Notes: a model not told the origin generated them from the sequence alone. A DNA stretch of 64,000 nt from Rhodospirillaceae bacterium (GCA_947476695.1 CANJRD010000009.1:88811-152810), one strand, 5' to 3'; numbered from the stretch's first letter, positions 28,389 through 37,613 are shown. A program made the numbers and translations.

Positions 28389-29549
28389 GTGACACCGCCA
28401 GATACCAATCCTGCAGAGACCGATCCCGCGACCGAGACGCTGACCGTCGCCCTCGGTACCCGCGCCTACCCGATTCACGTCGGACGCGGCCTGTTGGCGC
28501 GCGCGGCGGAACTGATCGTCCCGAAGCTGGCGCGCCCGCGCATCTATATCGTGACCGACAGCCATGTCGCGCCGCTGTATCTCCAACCGCTGGTGACTCA
28601 GCTGAAGGCCGCAGGTGTGCGCTGCGACCACACCATCGTGCCGGCCGGTGAGGCCAGCAAAGACATCGGCCCGCTGGCGCAGGTGTTGAACGCGATGATC
28701 GCCGCGCGCTGCGAGCGTTCCACCACCGTGGTCGCGCTGGGCGGCGGCGTGATCGGCGATCTGGCCGGCTTCGCGGCCTCGATCCTGCTGCGCGGCGTGC
28801 CCTTCATTCAGATCCCGACAACATTGCTGAGCCAGGTCGACAGTTCCGTCGGCGGCAAGACCGGCATCAACATGCCGGCGGGCAAGAACCTGATCGGCAC
28901 GTTCTACCAGCCCAAACTGGTTCTCGCCGATACGGACACACTGCAAACGCTGCCGCGCCGCGAATTATTGGCGGGCTACGCCGAAGTCGCGAAGTACGGC
29001 CTGATCGACGACGCCGACTTCTGGGCGTGGCTCGAGCAGAACGCGAGCGGTGTGCTCGGCGGCGGCGAAGCCTCGCACGCGCTGTTGCGCCGCTGCATCC
29101 TCACCAGTTGCAGGGCCAAGGCGCGCGTGGTCGCCGACGATGAACGCGAAGCTGGCGCGCGCGCGCTGCTCAATCTCGGCCACACCTTCGGTCACGCGCT
29201 GGAAGCCGAAACCGGCTACGGCGCGGAATTGCTGCATGGCGAGGGCGTTGCCATCGGCATGGTGCTGGCGTTCGATCTGTCGGCGCGCCTGGGCCTTTGC
29301 CCGCCGGAAGACGCCGCGCGCGTGCGCGAGCATCTTCGCAGCGTGGGTTTGCCGGTGCGCCCGCCCCGCGCCGGCCGCTTCGGGCCGATCACACCGAAAC
29401 GGCTGATCGACCACATGGGTCAAGACAAGAAGGTCAAAGACGGCGCCGTGCAGTTCATTCTCGCGCGCGGCATCGGCAAAGCCTTCATCACCGCCGACGT
29501 GCCGATGGCAAAGGTCGAAGAGACCTTGGCCGCGGCGCAGGCTTCGTAA
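28389..29549 (+). CDS. aroB: 3-dehydroquinate synthase AroB
   Basis: 386 aa. Converts 3-deoxy-D-arabino-heptulosonate 7-phosphate to 3-dehydroquinate with NAD and zinc. Motifs: VVALGGGVIGDLAGFAA, PTTLLSQVDSSVGGKTGIN, GYAEVAKYG, LNLGHTFGHALE (zinc His) and LLHGEGVAIGM (zinc His). GTG 28389 (MTPPDTNPAE) chosen; the frame is open upstream but the leader there is not conserved. Ten bases separate its stop from the CorC-type gene, so aroK-aroB-CorC reads as one operon. Confidence 0.95.
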   Translation: MTPPDTNPAETDPATETLTVALGTRAYPIHVGRGLLARAAELIVPKLARPRIYIVTDSHVAPLYLQPLVTQLKAAGVRCDHTIVPAGEASKDIGPLAQVLNAMIAARCERSTTVVALGGGVIGDLAGFAASILLRGVPFIQIPTTLLSQVDSSVGGKTGINMPAGKNLIGTFYQPKLVLADTDTLQTLPRRELLAGYAEVAKYGLIDDADFWAWLEQNASGVLGGGEASHALLRRCILTSCRAKARVVADDEREAGARALLNLGHTFGHALEAETGYGAELLHGEGVAIGMVLAFDLSARLGLCPPEDAARVREHLRSVGLPVRPPRAGRFGPITPKRLIDHMGQDKKVKDGAVQFILARGIGKAFITADVPMAKVEETLAAAQAS

Positions 29550-29558
29550 CGGACCGCA

Positions 29559-30866
29559 ATGCTCTTCACGATCATCACTGTCGTCATTCTGATCGTCATC
29601 AGCAGCTTCTTCGCCGCGGCCGAAACCGCGCTGACGGCGACCTCGCGCTCGATGATGTTCCAGATGGAACAGGAAGGCAACAAACGCGCCGCGCGGGTCA
29701 CGCACCTGTTGAAACGGCGCGAGCGGCTGATCTCGACCATTCTGTTCGTCAACACCGCCATCAACAGCCTGGCGGCGGCCCTAACGACCGAACTGATGAT
29801 CGAAGTCTTCGGCGACCGCGGCGTGGTCTACGCCACGGCCATCATGACCGTCGTGCTGCTGATCTACGCCGAGATCCTGCCGAAGACCTTCGCGCTGTTG
29901 CACACCACCGCGACCGCGCTGCATGTCGCCGGCATCATGAGCTTCTTCGTGTGGCTGCTGACGCCGCTGAATTTCCTGGTTCAGGGCGTGGTGAATGCCA
30001 CCATGCGCCTGTTCCGCGTGCGCACCGAGAACTCGCGCACGCCGGCCCAGTTGCTGTCCGAGTTGCGCGGCACGATCGAACTGCACATGGGCGAACACGA
30101 CGTACGCGAAGGCGTGAAGACCGAGCGCGCGATGCTGCGCAGCGTGCTCGATCTGTCGCAGGTGACGGTCGTGGAGGTGATGACCCACCGCAAACGCACG
30201 GTGACGATCGACGCCGACCTGCCGATGCGCGAACTCATCGATCAGATGGCGGCAAGCCCCTATTCCCGCATTCCGCTGTGGCGCAAGGAACCCGACAACA
30301 TCGTCGGCGTGCTGCACGCCAAAGCCCTGCTGCGCATCTCCTCGACGCCCGGCATCGACATGAGCAAAGTCGACGCGGTCGCCTTGGCGGCCGCGCCCTG
30401 GTTCATTCCCGACACCACCAACCTGCAAGATCAGCTCGACGCCTTCCGCAAGCGGCGCGAACACTTCGCGCTGGTGGTCGACGAGTACGGCACCCTGCAG
30501 GGCGTGGTGACGCTTGAGGATATTCTGGAAGAGATCGTGGGCGACATTCGTGACGAACACGACGTGCCCGTCGCCGGCGTACGCCCGCAGACCGACGGCA
30601 GCTATCTGATCGACGGCGCGGTGACGCTGCGCGACCTCAACCGCGAATTCGAATGGAATCTGCCGGACGACAAGGCGACGACCCTGGCCGGTCTGGTCCT
30701 TTACGAGAGCCGGATGATCCCGGCGCCGGGGCAGAAGTTCATCTTCCACGACTTCCGCTTCGAGGTCCTCCGGCGGAATCGCAATCAAATCACACTGTTG
30801 AGGGTCACGCCGCCGCGCGTGGTGAAGGCCGAACAGGCCGCGAAGGCGGCTGCTCAACACGCCTAA
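29559..30866 (+). CDS. CNNM/CorC-family membrane protein with CBS pair
   Basis: 435 aa. CNNM transmembrane domain with FFAAAETALTATSRSMM and ILFVNTAINSL (about 1-175), a linker with VREGVKTERAMLRSVLDLS, two CBS domains (about 200-330, VMTHRKRTVTIDAD ... PYSRIPLWR and GTLQGVVTLEDILEEIVGDI) and a C-terminal CorC_HlyC domain. Family members affect Mg2+ and Co2+ efflux or cell-envelope maintenance; the 'hemolysin' label is historical. Its place after aroB is conserved in alphaproteobacteria. Confidence 0.92.
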   Translation: MLFTIITVVILIVISSFFAAAETALTATSRSMMFQMEQEGNKRAARVTHLLKRRERLISTILFVNTAINSLAAALTTELMIEVFGDRGVVYATAIMTVVLLIYAEILPKTFALLHTTATALHVAGIMSFFVWLLTPLNFLVQGVVNATMRLFRVRTENSRTPAQLLSELRGTIELHMGEHDVREGVKTERAMLRSVLDLSQVTVVEVMTHRKRTVTIDADLPMRELIDQMAASPYSRIPLWRKEPDNIVGVLHAKALLRISSTPGIDMSKVDAVALAAAPWFIPDTTNLQDQLDAFRKRREHFALVVDEYGTLQGVVTLEDILEEIVGDIRDEHDVPVAGVRPQTDGSYLIDGAVTLRDLNREFEWNLPDDKATTLAGLVLYESRMIPAPGQKFIFHDFRFEVLRRNRNQITLLRVTPPRVVKAEQAAKAAAQHA

Positions 30867-30938
30867 CGGCATTCGCACTGCAGCAAGACGCAGTGGGCCT
30901 TGACCGCGCCGCGTCCCCGCGCCCAGACTTGAACACCG

Positions 30939-30956
30939 AGGTCCGGAAACGGACCT
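30939..30956 (+). other. GNRA-type hairpin in leader of the CBS-domain gene
   Basis: Perfect 7-bp stem AGGTCCG / CGGACCT closed by a GAAA tetraloop, about 140 bp before the CBS gene ATG. No following U-run, so not a standard terminator; could be a structural element or a processing site for the aroB-CorC transcript. Confidence 0.35.
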
Positions 30957-31056
30957 GCCCCAAGGTTGCCCGTGAGTTGCTAGCTCGTGTGCGTTAAGGG
31001 GAGAGACAACCTTCCGGCCGGGTCTTGTTTTCCAGACCTCGCGAACCGGCGGCCAA

Positions 31057-31073
31057 GCTTGGATCATCCAAGC
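31057..31073. promoter_or_regulatory. Perfect inverted repeat, candidate operator
   Basis: Arms GCTTGGAT and ATCCAAGC around one central C, 24 bp upstream of the CBS gene ATG. Tight 17-bp dyads of this kind are typical of dimeric repressor sites; no regulator can be named. Confidence 0.35.
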
Positions 31074-31097
31074 GACCGCGCCAGAAGGAGTGTCGCC

Positions 31098-31544
31098 ATG
31101 AATCTCCGCATCGTCCCCGATGTCATCAACGGCCAAGTCCTTGTCTGCGTGAGCCCTGCCGACACGGCGCGCTTTGCCGCGCGCCTGATGCGTGAACGAA
31201 AAGTCGCCGCCGTCCTGGTGATGGAAAACGAACGCCTGGTCGGCATCATCACCGAACGCGACATGACCAGCCGCGTGATCGCCGCGACCCGCGATCCCGA
31301 CAGCACCAAATGCGGGGAGATCATGACCGGCAATCCGGACACGCTGTCGCCGAACGACAACGCGTCGGACGCCATCAACATGATGCGCAGCCGGAACTAC
31401 CGGCACTTGCCGGTGGTCGATGGGATCAAGGTTGTCGGCATGGTCTCGGTGCGCGACCTCTATGCGGTCTACAACACCGAGCTGCAACAGGACCTGCGCG
31501 ACCGCGATGCTTTCATCTACGGCGAGAACTACGGCGCGGCGTAA
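31098..31544 (+). CDS. CBS-pair domain protein
   Basis: 148 aa made of two CBS motifs (about 10-70 and 75-135): VLVMENERLVGIITERDMTSRVIA and LPVVDGIKVVGMVSVRDLYAVY. Such stand-alone CBS pairs bind adenosyl nucleotides and regulate partner proteins or act as energy sensors; no partner can be named. Good ribosome site AAGGAG before ATG 31098. The 230-bp leader has a GNRA hairpin and a perfect dyad. Confidence 0.9.
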   Translation: MNLRIVPDVINGQVLVCVSPADTARFAARLMRERKVAAVLVMENERLVGIITERDMTSRVIAATRDPDSTKCGEIMTGNPDTLSPNDNASDAINMMRSRNYRHLPVVDGIKVVGMVSVRDLYAVYNTELQQDLRDRDAFIYGENYGAA

Positions 31545-31612
31545 CCCCCTACCGGACGGCCCAAGACCGCGCTAATACGGCGCATCCGCCGTCCGATCCG
31601 CGAGCTTGTGCC

Positions 31613-32170
31613 ATGCCGCTGCCGCCATCCACCGCCGAACGCAAACCGCTGCACAGGCGTAAAGTCGTCTGCGACGGCTATGAGCGCGCCGATGGCCTGT
31701 TCGATATCGAGGGCTGGCTGATCGACACCAAGCACACCGTGTCGCGCACCATCGAGCGCAACGACATTCCGCCGGGCGAACCCATCCACAGCATGGGGCT
31801 GCGCCTGACGGTCGACGACACCTACACCATCCGCGAAGTGGCCGCGGCGATGGATTTCACGCCGATGGACTTCTGCCACGGCGTGCCGCCGAATTTCCAA
31901 GCGCTGGTCGGCATTCAGCTGACGTCGGGGCTTCGCAAGAAGGTGCAGGAAGCTGTCGGCGGCAAGCTCGGCTGTACACATCTGATCGAACTTGTGGGGC
32001 ACATGGCGACGGTGACCTTCCAGACCATTCGCGGCAAGGATCCGCTCGATCCGAAACGCCACCGTCCCGGGACGGTGCCGACGGTGATGAACAGCTGTCG
32101 CGGCTGGGGCGACGACGGCCCCATGATCAAGAATCTCTATCCGCCGTATTACGTCGGCACGGATAAGTAA
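31613..32170 (+). CDS. DUF2889 family protein
   Basis: 185 aa. RKVVCDGYERADGLFDIEGWLIDTK at the start, then PPGEPIHSMGLRLTVDD and GCTHLIELV, as in the DUF2889 family. Cytoplasmic; no signal sequence or membrane segment. Function unknown; family members sometimes neighbour aromatic degradation genes. It precedes a convergent DUF1801 gene with a 6-bp gap. Confidence 0.85.
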   Translation: MPLPPSTAERKPLHRRKVVCDGYERADGLFDIEGWLIDTKHTVSRTIERNDIPPGEPIHSMGLRLTVDDTYTIREVAAAMDFTPMDFCHGVPPNFQALVGIQLTSGLRKKVQEAVGGKLGCTHLIELVGHMATVTFQTIRGKDPLDPKRHRPGTVPTVMNSCRGWGDDGPMIKNLYPPYYVGTDK

Positions 32171-32176
32171 GCGCGG

Positions 32177-32647
32177 CTACGTCTTCTTCGCGACGTTGCG
32201 CGCGATGGCGGCTTTCACCAGCGCCTTGAACGCAGCCGCGTCGATCTTGCCGCCTTCGGGGATGTCGATGGCGCGGCGCATGTTGCCTTCAAGGCTCGCA
32301 TTGAAGAGCTGCTTCGGGTCCGCAAGGCTGGCCCCGTGCGCGAAGGTCAGCTTCACGACGTTCTTGTAGGTCTCGCCGGTGCAGATGATGCCGTCGCGCG
32401 ACCAGACCGGCGTGCCCATCCACTTCCATTCCTCGACGATCGCGGGATCGGCGCTGAGGATCAGCTTGCGCATCCGGCTCAGCATCTCGCCGCGCCAGTC
32501 GCCGAGGTCCTTGATGCGCCGGTCGATCAGCTTCGCGGCATCCTTGCCAAACGCCTGGCCGGCCTTCGGGAGCGCTTTGGGTTTGGCTTTAACGGTGGGC
32601 TTGGCTTTGGCGGGCGCCTTTTTGGCCGCGGCCTTACGAGTCGCCAT
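32177..32647 (-). CDS. DUF1801 family protein with Lys/Ala-rich N-terminus
   Basis: 156 aa. The first 40 residues are a Lys/Ala/Pro tail (RKAAAKKAPAKAKPTVKAKPK) like a nucleic-acid-binding or histone-H1-like extension; the rest is a DUF1801/YdhG-like domain with RRIKDLGDWRGEMLSRMRKLI and EEWKWMGTPVWSRDGIICTGE. Function unknown. Starts two bases after the bolA stop, so it is probably cotranscribed with bolA. Confidence 0.85.
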   Translation of the reverse strand: MATRKAAAKKAPAKAKPTVKAKPKALPKAGQAFGKDAAKLIDRRIKDLGDWRGEMLSRMRKLILSADPAIVEEWKWMGTPVWSRDGIICTGETYKNVVKLTFAHGASLADPKQLFNASLEGNMRRAIDIPEGGKIDAAAFKALVKAAIARNVAKKT

Positions 32648-32648
32648 A

Positions 32649-32927
32649 TCAGCCCTCTCCCGGCGCGGTGAGTTTCAGGGCCAGCGCGTGTACGCGCTCC
32701 TTCAACTCATCCGCCAGCACGCCATAGACCAGGCGCTGACGCTCCACGCGCGACTTGCCGGCAAAGGCGGCGGACTCCACGGCGACGTTGAAATGCGTCT
32801 CGCCGCCGCCGTCCGGATGCTCCCCGGCATGACCGTGGTGGCGCGACGAATCGTCGACGATATCGAGGCGCGTCGGCTGAAAGGCCGCCGTCAGTTTTGC
32901 GGCAATGCGATTGCTGTATTCACCCAT
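32649..32927 (-). CDS. bolA: BolA family protein
   Basis: 92 aa. BolA fold: IAAKLTAAFQPTRLDIVDDSSRHHGHAG, then THFNVAVESAAFAGKSRVERQRLVYGVLADEL, with the conserved His cluster HHGHAG and the RQRLVY helix. BolA proteins bind glutaredoxin-ligated Fe-S clusters and act in iron metabolism and stress response. Divergent from the J-domain gene over 71 bp, a pairing that is conserved in alphaproteobacteria together with cobS-cobT. Confidence 0.93.
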   Translation of the reverse strand: MGEYSNRIAAKLTAAFQPTRLDIVDDSSRHHGHAGEHPDGGGETHFNVAVESAAFAGKSRVERQRLVYGVLADELKERVHALALKLTAPGEG

Positions 32928-32998
32928 AGCCTCACCATGCACAGGCGGCAGGAAGATACAAGATTGTCCACCGCCGACCCCCACCCCATATTTCGCCG

Positions 32999-33637
32999 AT
33001 GTCGCGTTCGCTTCCGCCCGATATCGAACCGTTTCCCGGCGCTCAGGAGCAACCCTCCGATAGCCGCACGCCGTGCTGCGCCTGGAAGGGCTGCGCCCAT
33101 CGCGGGGAATTCCGCGCCCCGAAAGATCGCAAGCTGCAGGAGCACTACCTCTTCTGCCTCGACCATGTGCGGGCCTACAACGCGCAGTGGGATTTCCACA
33201 ACGGCCTGACGCCGACGCAAATGGAAGCCGAGTTGCGCGACACGTCGACCTGGGGCCGGCCGACCTGGAAGCTGGGCACGCTGGGCGCGGGCTTACGCCC
33301 CGGCCAGAAGCCGCCCGAAGGTTGGAAAGGCCGTTACAAAATGAACGACCCGATGAACTTGGGCGCGGGCACGGGGTTCGATCCGCAACGCCGCAAGCGC
33401 GAGGAGGCCGAGCGCCGCCGCAAGATCAATCCCAAGGGCGCGGCGGAGGAAACCCGGGCGCTCAAAATCCTCGAACTCGCGCATCCCTTCACGCTCGATG
33501 CCCTGCAACGGCGTTACAAAGCCCTTGCCAAGAAGCATCACCCCGACGCCAATGGCGGATCGGCTGAAGCGGAAACCCGCATGAAGCAGATCAACGCGGC
33601 CTATCGCACGCTGAAAGCGCTGCTCGCGGCCGCCTAA
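32999..33637 (+). CDS. J-domain protein with N-terminal extension
   Basis: 212 aa. The J domain is at the C-terminus (about 155-212): FTLDALQRRYKALAKKHHPDANGGSAEAE, including HPD. The N-terminal part has CCAWKGCAHRGEFRAP, LFCLDHVRAYNAQWDFHNG, two Cys/His pairs that may bind zinc, and RGYKM-like linker residues. Co-chaperone for DnaK with unknown client; in alphaproteobacteria this gene sits between bolA and cobS. Only 14 bp separate its stop from the next gene. Confidence 0.9.
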   Translation: MSRSLPPDIEPFPGAQEQPSDSRTPCCAWKGCAHRGEFRAPKDRKLQEHYLFCLDHVRAYNAQWDFHNGLTPTQMEAELRDTSTWGRPTWKLGTLGAGLRPGQKPPEGWKGRYKMNDPMNLGAGTGFDPQRRKREEAERRRKINPKGAAEETRALKILELAHPFTLDALQRRYKALAKKHHPDANGGSAEAETRMKQINAAYRTLKALLAAA

Positions 33638-33651
33638 GAAGAGGCGCGTCC

Positions 33652-34437
33652 GTGGATCTCGAACTTCGCAACAAAGTCGCCGTCATCACCGGCGCCAGCC
33701 GCGGGCTTGGCGCGACCAGCGCACGCCTGCTGGCCGCCAACGGCGCGCGCCTTGTGCTGGCCGCGCGCACGACCACCGATCTCGACAAGGTCGCGCAGGA
33801 CTGCGCCGCGTCGCCCGGCGTGATCACCGTGCCCAGCGATCTGACCCTGCCGGAGGCCGCCGATGCCGTGCGCGACGCCGCGCTGAAGGCCTTCGGCCGC
33901 ATCGACATCCTGATCAATTCCGCCGGCGCCTCGCAGGGCGGTGTGTTCTGGGAAATCCCCGACACCGTCTGGCAGGACAGCCTGAACCTGAAATTCATGA
34001 GCACCGTGCGCATGATGCGCGCGGTAATCCCCACGATGATCGCGCAGAAATACGGCCGCATCGTCAACATCATCGGCAGCAACGGCATGCAGCCGTCGGC
34101 GCGCCTGCTGCCGGGCTCCGCCGCCAATGCCGCACTCCTGGCGGTCACGCGCGGCATCACAGAGGACCTGGCGCCGCACAACGTGGTCGCGAATTCCGTG
34201 AACCCCGGGCCGACGCGCACCGAGCGCTGGACGACTTTGATGAACCGGCTGTCGCAAAGCTCGGGCCGGTCCGTCGCCGACGTCGAGAGCGATTTCACGC
34301 GTCAGATCCCGCGCGGCCAGTTGGCCGAGCCGGAGGAGATCGCCAACTGGATCGTGTTCATGGCTTCCGACCGGGCCGCCAACATGAACGGCACCGGGGT
34401 CATGGTCGACGGCGGCTGGTTCAAAGGACTTGGCTGA
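33652..34437 (+). CDS. Short-chain dehydrogenase-like protein lacking the YxxxK motif
   Basis: 261 aa. Rossmann TGASRGLG, the NSAG motif (INSAGAS), the Ser region IIGSNG and PG (NSVNPGPT) are intact, but where the catalytic YxxxK belongs the protein reads GSAAN, so Tyr and Lys are both replaced. It may still bind NAD(P) or use an atypical mechanism; a known subset of alphaproteobacterial SDRs with 'PGxAANAAL' is similar. GTG start with AAGAAGAGG upstream. Inserted between the J-protein gene and cobS. Confidence 0.88.
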   Translation: MDLELRNKVAVITGASRGLGATSARLLAANGARLVLAARTTTDLDKVAQDCAASPGVITVPSDLTLPEAADAVRDAALKAFGRIDILINSAGASQGGVFWEIPDTVWQDSLNLKFMSTVRMMRAVIPTMIAQKYGRIVNIIGSNGMQPSARLLPGSAANAALLAVTRGITEDLAPHNVVANSVNPGPTRTERWTTLMNRLSQSSGRSVADVESDFTRQIPRGQLAEPEEIANWIVFMASDRAANMNGTGVMVDGGWFKGLG

Positions 34438-34476
34438 TTCGCGCCGAAAACCCGCCCCACGACGTTAGCCCTGCAC

Positions 34477-34506
34477 GCCCGGCGAGCGGATTGCCCCTCG
34501 CCGGGC
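34477..34506. terminator. Strong hairpin between SDR gene and cobS
   Basis: Perfect 10-bp stem GCCCGGCGAG / CTCGCCGGGC with a 10-nt loop, 46 bp before the cobS start. No U-run follows, so it is either a Rho-independent-like pause, a messenger stabiliser for the SDR transcript or a leader structure for cobS. Confidence 0.45.
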
Positions 34507-34551
34507 GGCATGTCATAAGAACCGCCCGTTTCCGGCCCCCGACGGTGACAC

Positions 34552-35571
34552 TTGGCTAAAGCTCCGCAATCCGCCTCCGCCGAACAACCCACGCTTCGTG
34601 GCGACTTCCGCGTCAGCCAGCCTGACAAGCAGGTCTCGGTTCGCGATGTCTTCGGCCTGGATTCCGACATGAAAGTGCCGGCGTTCTCGGAACGCGATGA
34701 GCATGTGCCCGACTTCGACCCGGCCTACAAATTCGACCACGACACCACACTTGCGATCCTTGCCGGCTTTGCATTCAATCGCCGCGTGCTGGTCCAGGGC
34801 TATCACGGCACGGGCAAGTCGACACACATCGAGCAGGTGGCGGCGCGCCTGAACTGGCCCTGCCTGCGCATCAACCTCGACAGCCACATCAGCCGTATCG
34901 ATCTGATCGGCAAGGACGCCATCGTCCTGCGTGACGGCGTGCAGGTGACCGAGTTCCGCGAAGGCCTGTTGCCGTGGGCGCTGCAACGCCCCATCGCGCT
35001 GGTGTTCGACGAATACGACGCCGGCCGTCCGGACGTGATGTTCGTGATCCAGCGCGTGCTGGAAGTGGAAGGCAAGCTGACCTTGCTCGATCAGAACAAG
35101 GTGATCCGTCCGCACAATTCGTTCCGGCTGTTCGCCACCGCCAACACCATTGGCCTTGGCGATACGACCGGCCTCTATCACGGCACGCAGCAGATCAACC
35201 AGGGTCAGATGGACCGCTGGAACATCGTCGCCACCTTGAATTACCTGCCGCACGACGCCGAAACCGCCATCGTGACATCCAAGGTGAAGGGCTTCGACAA
35301 CGCCGCCGGGCGCAAGATGATCTCGGCGATGGTCGAGGTCGCCGACCTGACGCGCGCGGGCTTCATGGCCGGGGATATTTCGACCGTGATGTCGCCGCGC
35401 ACGGTGATCAGCTGGGCCGAGAACCATCTGATCTTCGACAACGTCGCCTATGCGTTCAAGGTCACGTTCCTGAACAAGTGCGACGAGACCGAGCGGCCGA
35501 TCATCGCCGAATACTTCCAGCGCTGCTTCGGGGAAGACATCCCCGGCACGCTGGTCGAAGCGGTCGCGTGA
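34552..35571 (+). CDS. cobS: Cobaltochelatase subunit CobS
   Basis: 339 aa, AAA+ ATPase of the MoxR type. Walker A GYHGTGKST (about 84-92), Walker B ALVFDEYDAG, sensor region LFATANTIGLGDTTGLYHGT and C-terminal helices. With CobN and CobT it inserts cobalt into hydrogenobyrinic diamide in aerobic cobalamin synthesis. TTG 34552 is the only start giving the family N-terminus (MAKAPQSASAEQP). 17 bp before cobT. No cobN or other cobalamin gene in the window, a common arrangement in this conserved block. Confidence 0.93.
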   Translation: MAKAPQSASAEQPTLRGDFRVSQPDKQVSVRDVFGLDSDMKVPAFSERDEHVPDFDPAYKFDHDTTLAILAGFAFNRRVLVQGYHGTGKSTHIEQVAARLNWPCLRINLDSHISRIDLIGKDAIVLRDGVQVTEFREGLLPWALQRPIALVFDEYDAGRPDVMFVIQRVLEVEGKLTLLDQNKVIRPHNSFRLFATANTIGLGDTTGLYHGTQQINQGQMDRWNIVATLNYLPHDAETAIVTSKVKGFDNAAGRKMISAMVEVADLTRAGFMAGDISTVMSPRTVISWAENHLIFDNVAYAFKVTFLNKCDETERPIIAEYFQRCFGEDIPGTLVEAVA

Positions 35572-35588
35572 ATATTCGCGGCTGATCC

Positions 35589-37496
35589 ATGAAGCCGCCA
35601 TTTCAAAGCGCGTCTGACAACGGACCTTCCAAAAGCGAAGCCTTCAAGGGCGCGACGACGGCGGTCGTGAAAGCCATTTCGGGCAAACCCGAAGCGACGG
35701 TTGTGTTCACGCCCGTCGCCACCAATCAGAAGCTTGGCGCCATCGGCAGCGAAGTCCGCTTGCCGATGCCGCCGCAGAAGCTGACCCAGGAAAACGTAAC
35801 GCGCCTGCGCGGCGCGGCCGACGCCATGGCCTTACGCCTGAAGCATCACGATGCCGGCGTGCATGCCAAGCGCATGCCGTTGGGCAAGGATGCGATCGAC
35901 GCCTACAACGCCATGGAACAGGCCCGCGTCGAAGCCGTGGGCGCGGCGCAGTACGTCGGCGTGGGCAAGAACATCGGCCAGGCCCTGGAACAGCGCCTGG
36001 CGCTCGAGGGCTATCAAATGGCCCGCACCCTGTTCCAGATCCAAATGGGCGACGCGCTCAAGGTCATGGTGCACGAGCGTATGGGCGGCATGGAACTTGG
36101 TCCCGCCTGCACCCACGTGCGCGACATCTTCCGCGGCGAGTTCGGCAACAAGCTGGACGCGCACCTCGGCGAATTGGCAGGCGCGCTGAAGGATCAGCGC
36201 AAGAGCGCCGACGTCCTGCGCAAGTTGATCGAAGACCTCTCGCTTGAGCAGGACGACGCTGCCCAGGAACCCGACCAAGAGGACTCGGGCGACGAACCCG
36301 AGGACAACAAGTCCGAGTCCGAAGAGTCGGACGAGAAGGAAGACGAGCAGCAGAAGTCGCCGTCCGAGGAGACGCGCGGCGAATCCGCCGCGGCGTCCTC
36401 CGAAGCCGACGGGGAAGGCGAGCAGGACGACCGCGACAGTCAGTCGGAATCCATGCTCGAGTCCGCGCTGGAGCCCGGCACCGACGGCAAGGAAATGCGC
36501 CCGAAGCCGGGCCACAACAAGAACAAGGGCGAGCCGCGCTACAAGATCTTCACCAACCGCTTCGATCAGGTCGAAGACGCGGCGAACCTCTGCGACCCCG
36601 AGGAACTGACCCGCCTGCGCCTGCAACTCGACCGCCAGCTCGCGCACCTTCAGGGCGTGGTCTCGCGGCTCGCCAACCGCCTGCAACGCCGCCTGATGGC
36701 GCAGCAGCAGCGCAGCTGGGATTTCGACCTGGAGGAAGGCCTGCTCGACGCGAGCCGTCTGGCGCGCATTGTCGCCAACCCCACGCATTCCCTCTCGTTC
36801 AAGCGCGAGAAGGAAACGACGTTCCGCGATACGGTCGTCTCGCTGCTGATCGACAATTCGGGTTCGATGCGCGGGCGGCCGATCACCATCGCCGCGATGA
36901 CCGCCGATCTGTTGGCGCGCACGCTGGAGCGTTGCGGCGTGAAGGTCGAAATCCTGGGCTTCACCACCAGTCAGTGGAAAGGCGGCCAGTCGCGGAAACT
37001 GTGGACCGAGAGCGGCAAGCCCGCGACCCCGGGCCGCCTGAACGATCTGCGCCACATCGTCTACAAGGCCGCCGACATGCCGTGGCGGCGCGCGCGGCGG
37101 AACCTCGGCCTGATGCTGCGCGAGGGCATCCTGAAGGAGAACATCGATGGCGAAGCCTTGGCCTGGGCGCACAATCGCCTGGCCAGCCGTTCCGAGCAGC
37201 GCCGCATCCTGATGGTGATCTCCGATGGCGCGCCGGTGGATGATTCGACGCTGTCGGTGAACCCCGGCAATTATCTCGAACAGCACCTGCGCGACGTGAT
37301 CGCCTACATCGAGAATTATTCGACCGTGCAACTGCTGGCCCTCGGCATCGGCCACGACGTCACGCGTTACTACCGGCGTGCGGTGACGCTGATGGACGCC
37401 GATGAACTCGCCGGCGCGGTGATGACGCAGCTGACCGATCTGTTCGAGGAAGACGATCGCGGCAGTTTCGGGCGCGCGGCGCCGCTGGTGATTTAG
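35589..37496 (+). CDS. cobT: Cobaltochelatase subunit CobT
   Basis: 635 aa. N-terminal helical domain to about 215, an acidic Glu/Asp/Ser/Lys/Gln stretch (about 220-300: [18 protein letters not shown]...), then a C-terminal VWA domain with the MIDAS motif DNSGSMRG (about 420) and a Thr/Asp pair in [14 protein letters not shown]. Forms a two-tier complex with CobS that drives CobN. The acidic linker is also used by magnesium chelatase-type proteins. Preceded by cobS on the same strand. Confidence 0.94.
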   Translation: MKPPFQSASDNGPSKSEAFKGATTAVVKAISGKPEATVVFTPVATNQKLGAIGSEVRLPMPPQKLTQENVTRLRGAADAMALRLKHHDAGVHAKRMPLGKDAIDAYNAMEQARVEAVGAAQYVGVGKNIGQALEQRLALEGYQMARTLFQIQMGDALKVMVHERMGGMELGPACTHVRDIFRGEFGNKLDAHLGELAGALKDQRKSADVLRKLIEDLSLEQDDAAQEPDQEDSGDEPEDNKSESEESDEKEDEQQKSPSEETRGESAAASSEADGEGEQDDRDSQSESMLESALEPGTDGKEMRPKPGHNKNKGEPRYKIFTNRFDQVEDAANLCDPEELTRLRLQLDRQLAHLQGVVSRLANRLQRRLMAQQQRSWDFDLEEGLLDASRLARIVANPTHSLSFKREKETTFRDTVVSLLIDNSGSMRGRPITIAAMTADLLARTLERCGVKVEILGFTTSQWKGGQSRKLWTESGKPATPGRLNDLRHIVYKAADMPWRRARRNLGLMLREGILKENIDGEALAWAHNRLASRSEQRRILMVISDGAPVDDSTLSVNPGNYLEQHLRDVIAYIENYSTVQLLALGIGHDVTRYYRRAVTLMDADELAGAVMTQLTDLFEEDDRGSFGRAAPLVI

Positions 37497-37613
37497 GCGC
37501 ACAGGCTCAGCCGACCGCCGCTTTTTTCCTCGCGCATTAGACGAATTCTAATTCACATACCCGTTAAATGCGATACTGTGCACCGCAGCATTTCAGGTGA
37601 ACGGAAACTCATA

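Noticed and set aside
30987..31097. Upstream in-frame start for the CBS protein
   Set aside because: ATG 31098 has a good AAGGAG site, and the upstream residues are not family-like.
34552..37496. MoxR-type AAA ATPase plus VWA protein as a defence system
   Set aside because: Motifs match CobS and CobT specifically, and the bolA/J-protein neighbourhood is the known place of these genes.
35832..37502. Minus-strand frame (556 aa) over cobT
   Set aside because: Shadow of CobT; low-complexity stretches mirror the acidic linker.
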